Shown here: positions 61,344 to 64,000 of the stretch, in pieces | Numbering within the stretch: position 1 is the stretch's first letter | How the letters are laid out: every line of letters starts with the position of its first letter | From: Pseudomonas sp. Leaf48 | Lineage (GTDB): Bacteria; Pseudomonadota; Gammaproteobacteria; Pseudomonadales; Pseudomonadaceae | Length of the DNA: 64,000 bases | Direction: 5' to 3' | NCBI RefSeq assembly: GCF_001421885.1 | Contig: NZ_LMLH01000028.1 | Coordinates: 401,143-465,142 of the forward strand | Translations under genes and position numbers: made by a program | Notes under the pieces: model-generated | Databases searched by the model: none | What the model was told of the DNA's origin: nothing | Seen by the model: only the letters and a program-made list of their open reading frames with translations

Positions 61344-64000
61344 TTAACCGATGGTCATCAGGCTGGCGTTACCGCCCGCCGCAGCGGTGTTAACGCTCAA
61401 CGCCCGCTCGATCACCAGGCGCTCCAGCGCAATGTTGCTCTCGCCCTGGGCCAGGCCCTGAACCCCGACGATCGCACCGGCACGCTTGGCCACTTGCTGG
61501 CAAACCGAACGCAACTGATCGGAATGGCCGTGATGCAGGACTGCATCAAATACCACTTCGTCCTTGTTCCAGTCGGAAACCAGCTTGATGCGCACCTGAA
61601 TGTCCTTCGGCAGACGTGCGAACAAGGCCTTGGTCAAGTCCGATTCCGGCCATACCGCCGAACCACCTACAGCCAGTACGGCTGCCAGTTGCGTCAGCAG
61701 ATCGCCTTCGACTTCCGTCAGGCACAGCACGTGTTCGCGTGGCAGGATCGCATAGCTGTTGCGCTCGCCGGTCGGGCCGGCGAGTACACGGGTGATCCCG
61801 CTTTGCGATTGCGCGGCGAACTGCACGCACAGGGTGCTCAGGTCGGCGAACTTGTTGCTGTCGGCCCAGGCTTTCAGCGCGGTCAGCGGCTTGCTCATGG
61901 CATCGCGTAGACGAACGTCCGGCGCTGCGATGGCGTCACCGCGAGCGAAGGATTGTTCGATCGCATCGGTAGGACGGGTCGACAGCAGGCGGTACAGGTA
62001 CAGCGGGCCGCCGGCTTTCGGACCGGTACCCGACAGGCCTTCGCCGCCGAATGGCTGCACGCCGACCACGGCACCGACGATGTTGCGGTTGACGTAGACG
62101 TTACCGGCATTGACGGTGTCGATCACCTTGGCGATGGTCTCGTCGATGCGGGTGTGTACACCCAGGGTCAGGCCGTAGCCGGAAGCATTGATCTGGGCGA
62201 TCAGTTGATCGATGTCTTTGCGCTTGTAGCGAACCACGTGCAGTACCGGGCCAAAGATCTCCCGTTGCAGTTCGTCGAAGCTTTCCAGTTCGATCAGCGT
62301 TGGCATCACGAAGGTGCCACGTTTGACTTCTTCGGCGTCGGCGATAGCCACCTGGTACACGCTGCGACCTTTGTCGCGCATGGCCTGGATGTGCTTCTCG
62401 ATGCCAGCCTTGGCTTCGGCGTCGATCACCGGGCCGATGTCCACGGACAGGCGCTCAGGGTTGCCGAGACGGCTTTCAGCCATGGCGCCCTTGAGCATTT
62501 CGATGACGCGGTCGGCGGAATCTTCCTGCAGGCACAGCACGCGCAGGGCGGAGCAGCGCTGACCGGCGCTGTCGAAGGCCGACGAAACCACGTCGATCAC
62601 CACTTGTTCGGTCAGGGCCGAGGAGTCGACGATCATCGCGTTCTGGCCACCGGTTTCGGCGATCAGCGGGATTGGACGACCCTGGCTGTCCAGGCGACCG
62701 GCAATGTTGCGTTGCAGCAGACGAGCCACTTCAGTGGAGCCGGTGAACATCACGCCTTTGACGCGATCATCACCCACCAAGCCTGCGCCGACGGTTTCGC
62801 CACGGCCCGGCAGCAGTTGCAGTACGCCCTCCGGGATGCCGGCTTCGAGCAGCAGGCGCACGGCCTGAGCGGCCACCAGCGGCGTTTGCTCCGCAGGTTT
62901 GGCCAGTACCGGGTTACCGGCAGCCAGTGCCGCAGCCACTTGACCACTGAAGATCGCCAGCGGGAAGTTCCATGGGCTGATGCACACCACTGGACCCAGC
63001 GGACGGTGAGCGTCGTTGGTGAAATCGTTGCGTGCCTGCACCGCGTAATAACGCAGGAAGTCTACGGCTTCGCGCACTTCGGCGATGGCGTTGGCGAAGG
63101 TCTTGCCGGCTTCGCGGGCCAACAGGCCCATCAGCGGCTGGATTTCGGCTTCCATCAAGTCGGCGGCACGCTCCAGAATCGCGGCGCGCTCGGCTGGTGG
63201 TGTGGCCTGCCAGATCGGTGCGGCGTTGAGAGCGCACTGGATGGCGTTGTCGACGTCTTCTACCGTGGCTTCCTGCACATGACCGACCACGTCGCGCAGA
63301 TCGGACGGGTTCAACACCGGTGCCGGAGTTTCAGTGCTGGAGGCGCAACCGAGCATCGGCGCGGCTTTCCAGTGGTTGTGAGCGGTTGCCAGCAGGGCGC
63401 AGGACAGCGAAGCCAGACGATGTTCGTTGGCCATGTCGATGCCGCTGGAGTTGGCGCGTTCGGCACCATACAGGTCGCGCGGCATAGGGATGCGCGGGTG
63501 TGGCAGGCCGAAACCGCCTTCCAGCGTTGCCATCTGCTCGATGCTTGCCACTGGATCGGCAACCAGTTCCTGGATGGAAATCGACTGGTCGGCGATGCGG
63601 TTGACGAACGAGGTGTTCGCGCCGTTTTCCAGCAGGCGACGTACCAGGTACGCCAGCAGCGTTTCATGGGTGCCGACCGGAGCGTAGACGCGGCACGGAC
63701 GGTTCAGCTTGCCTTCGGACACCTTGCCTACAACCTGCTCGTACAGAGGCTCGCCCATGCCGTGCAGGCATTGGAACTCGTACTGGCCAGGGTAGTAGTT
63801 CTGCCCGGCAATGTGATAAATCGCCGACAGGGTGTGAGCGTTGTGCGTAGCGAATTGCGGGTAGATGACTTCCGGCACCGACAGCAGTTTGCGTGCGCAA
63901 GCGATGTAGGAAACGTCGGTGTACACCTTGCGGGTGTAGACCGGGTAGCCTTCCAGGCCTTCGACCTGGGCGCGCTTGATTTCGCTGTCCCAGTACGCGC
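61344..64000 (-). CDS. putA: Bifunctional proline dehydrogenase/P5C dehydrogenase PutA (5' end outside the window)
   Basis: PutA oxidises proline to glutamate in two steps at the membrane. The visible 885 residues include the end of the proline dehydrogenase barrel (QYEFQCLHGMGEPLYEQVVG, RVYAPVGTHETLLAYLVRRLLENGANTSFVNR), then the aldehyde dehydrogenase domain with ISPWNFPLAIF, the ETGGQNAMIV glutamate and the catalytic Cys in SAGQRCSALRVL, and a C-terminal domain of about 200 residues. The frame is open to the window edge, so the N-terminal part (and any DNA-binding ribbon-helix-helix) is upstream. It ends close to a REP doublet. Confidence 0.96.
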   Translation of the reverse strand, partial: AYWDSEIKRAQVEGLEGYPVYTRKVYTDVSYIACARKLLSVPEVIYPQFATHNAHTLSAIYHIAGQNYYPGQYEFQCLHGMGEPLYEQVVGKVSEGKLNRPCRVYAPVGTHETLLAYLVRRLLENGANTSFVNRIADQSISIQELVADPVASIEQMATLEGGFGLPHPRIPMPRDLYGAERANSSGIDMANEHRLASLSCALLATAHNHWKAAPMLGCASSTETPAPVLNPSDLRDVVGHVQEATVEDVDNAIQCALNAAPIWQATPPAERAAILERAADLMEAEIQPLMGLLAREAGKTFANAIAEVREAVDFLRYYAVQARNDFTNDAHRPLGPVVCISPWNFPLAIFSGQVAAALAAGNPVLAKPAEQTPLVAAQAVRLLLEAGIPEGVLQLLPGRGETVGAGLVGDDRVKGVMFTGSTEVARLLQRNIAGRLDSQGRPIPLIAETGGQNAMIVDSSALTEQVVIDVVSSAFDSAGQRCSALRVLCLQEDSADRVIEMLKGAMAESRLGNPERLSVDIGPVIDAEAKAGIEKHIQAMRDKGRSVYQVAIADAEEVKRGTFVMPTLIELESFDELQREIFGPVLHVVRYKRKDIDQLIAQINASGYGLTLGVHTRIDETIAKVIDTVNAGNVYVNRNIVGAVVGVQPFGGEGLSGTGPKAGGPLYLYRLLSTRPTDAIEQSFARGDAIAAPDVRLRDAMSKPLTALKAWADSNKFADLSTLCVQFAAQSQSGITRVLAGPTGERNSYAILPREHVLCLTEVEGDLLTQLAAVLAVGGSAVWPESDLTKALFARLPKDIQVRIKLVSDWNKDEVVFDAVLHHGHSDQLRSVCQQVAKRAGAIVGVQGLAQGESNIALERLVIERALSVNTAAAGGNASLMTIG

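Noticed and set aside
61546..61830. Frame within putA reading MRAVRRAIAKRD
   Set aside because: It is an out-of-frame shadow of the putA C-terminal domain.

Overview
The window is a stretch of Pseudomonas chromosome, most likely from the P. fluorescens lineage. This is inferred from the gene content, the high-GC codon use, the core order pilQ-aroK-aroB-damX-gltB-gltD-hemE, and many copies of the fluorescens-type REP sequence built around GGGAGCGGGCTTGCTCGCGA. As I recall the P. aeruginosa PAO1 map (PA5040 down to PA5020), the same backbone occurs there, and two large blocks here look like lineage-specific insertions into it.

Region 1 (1-12741) is core: the 3' part of pilQ, shikimate-pathway genes aroK and aroB, the SPOR-domain cell-division gene damX, the two glutamate synthase subunits gltBD behind a clear sigma-70-like promoter, and hemE with a strong terminator. 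Region 2 (12966-23887) is a chitin-active AA10 lytic polysaccharide monooxygenase followed by an eleven-gene type II secretion operon, gspC to gspM. It lacks a prepilin peptidase, so PilD encoded elsewhere must process its pseudopilins. The arrangement suggests a secretion machine with its likely cargo next door.

Region 3 (23880-30120) is accessory and mosaic. It holds an MFS exporter with a divergent LysR regulator, a DUF6124 small protein, a low-GC membrane protein, a DMT exporter with another divergent LysR gene, and a 120-bp duplicate of the 3' end of the neighbouring ketosynthase gene. Region 4 (30121-47681, all on the minus strand) is an aryl polyene (APE, xanthomonadin/flexirubin-like) biosynthetic operon of 19 genes. 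Most are coupled by ATGA or short overlaps. It has two carrier proteins, an adenylation-dehydratase fusion, an aromatic amino acid ammonia lyase, two active ketosynthases and one Cys-less chain-length-factor-like protein, a ketoreductase, a second dehydratase, a thioesterase, two acyltransferases, a glycosyltransferase, a LolA-like carrier, an MMPL/RND exporter, an antiporter-like protein, a DUF3261 lipoprotein and a flavoenzyme with halogenase-like motifs. Together these would build an aryl-capped polyene on a carrier protein, attach it to a lipid and move it to the outer membrane.

Region 5 (48039-64000) is again mostly core: a ParA-like ATPase, thioredoxin 2, the SelO pseudokinase, the MscK mechanosensitive channel, an NhaP2-type antiporter starting with TTG, a coiled-coil gene paired with a ZapA paralogue, a chemoreceptor, an acyl-CoA dehydrogenase and the 3' part of putA.

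I saw no rRNA, tRNA, CRISPR array or insertion sequence. The most unusual observations are a REP doublet that encodes much of the signal-peptide region of the LolA-like gene, and the ketosynthase-end duplication bracketing the DMT/LysR pair. I did not find a clearly undescribed system; the APE and T2SS modules belong to known classes with some unusual details.
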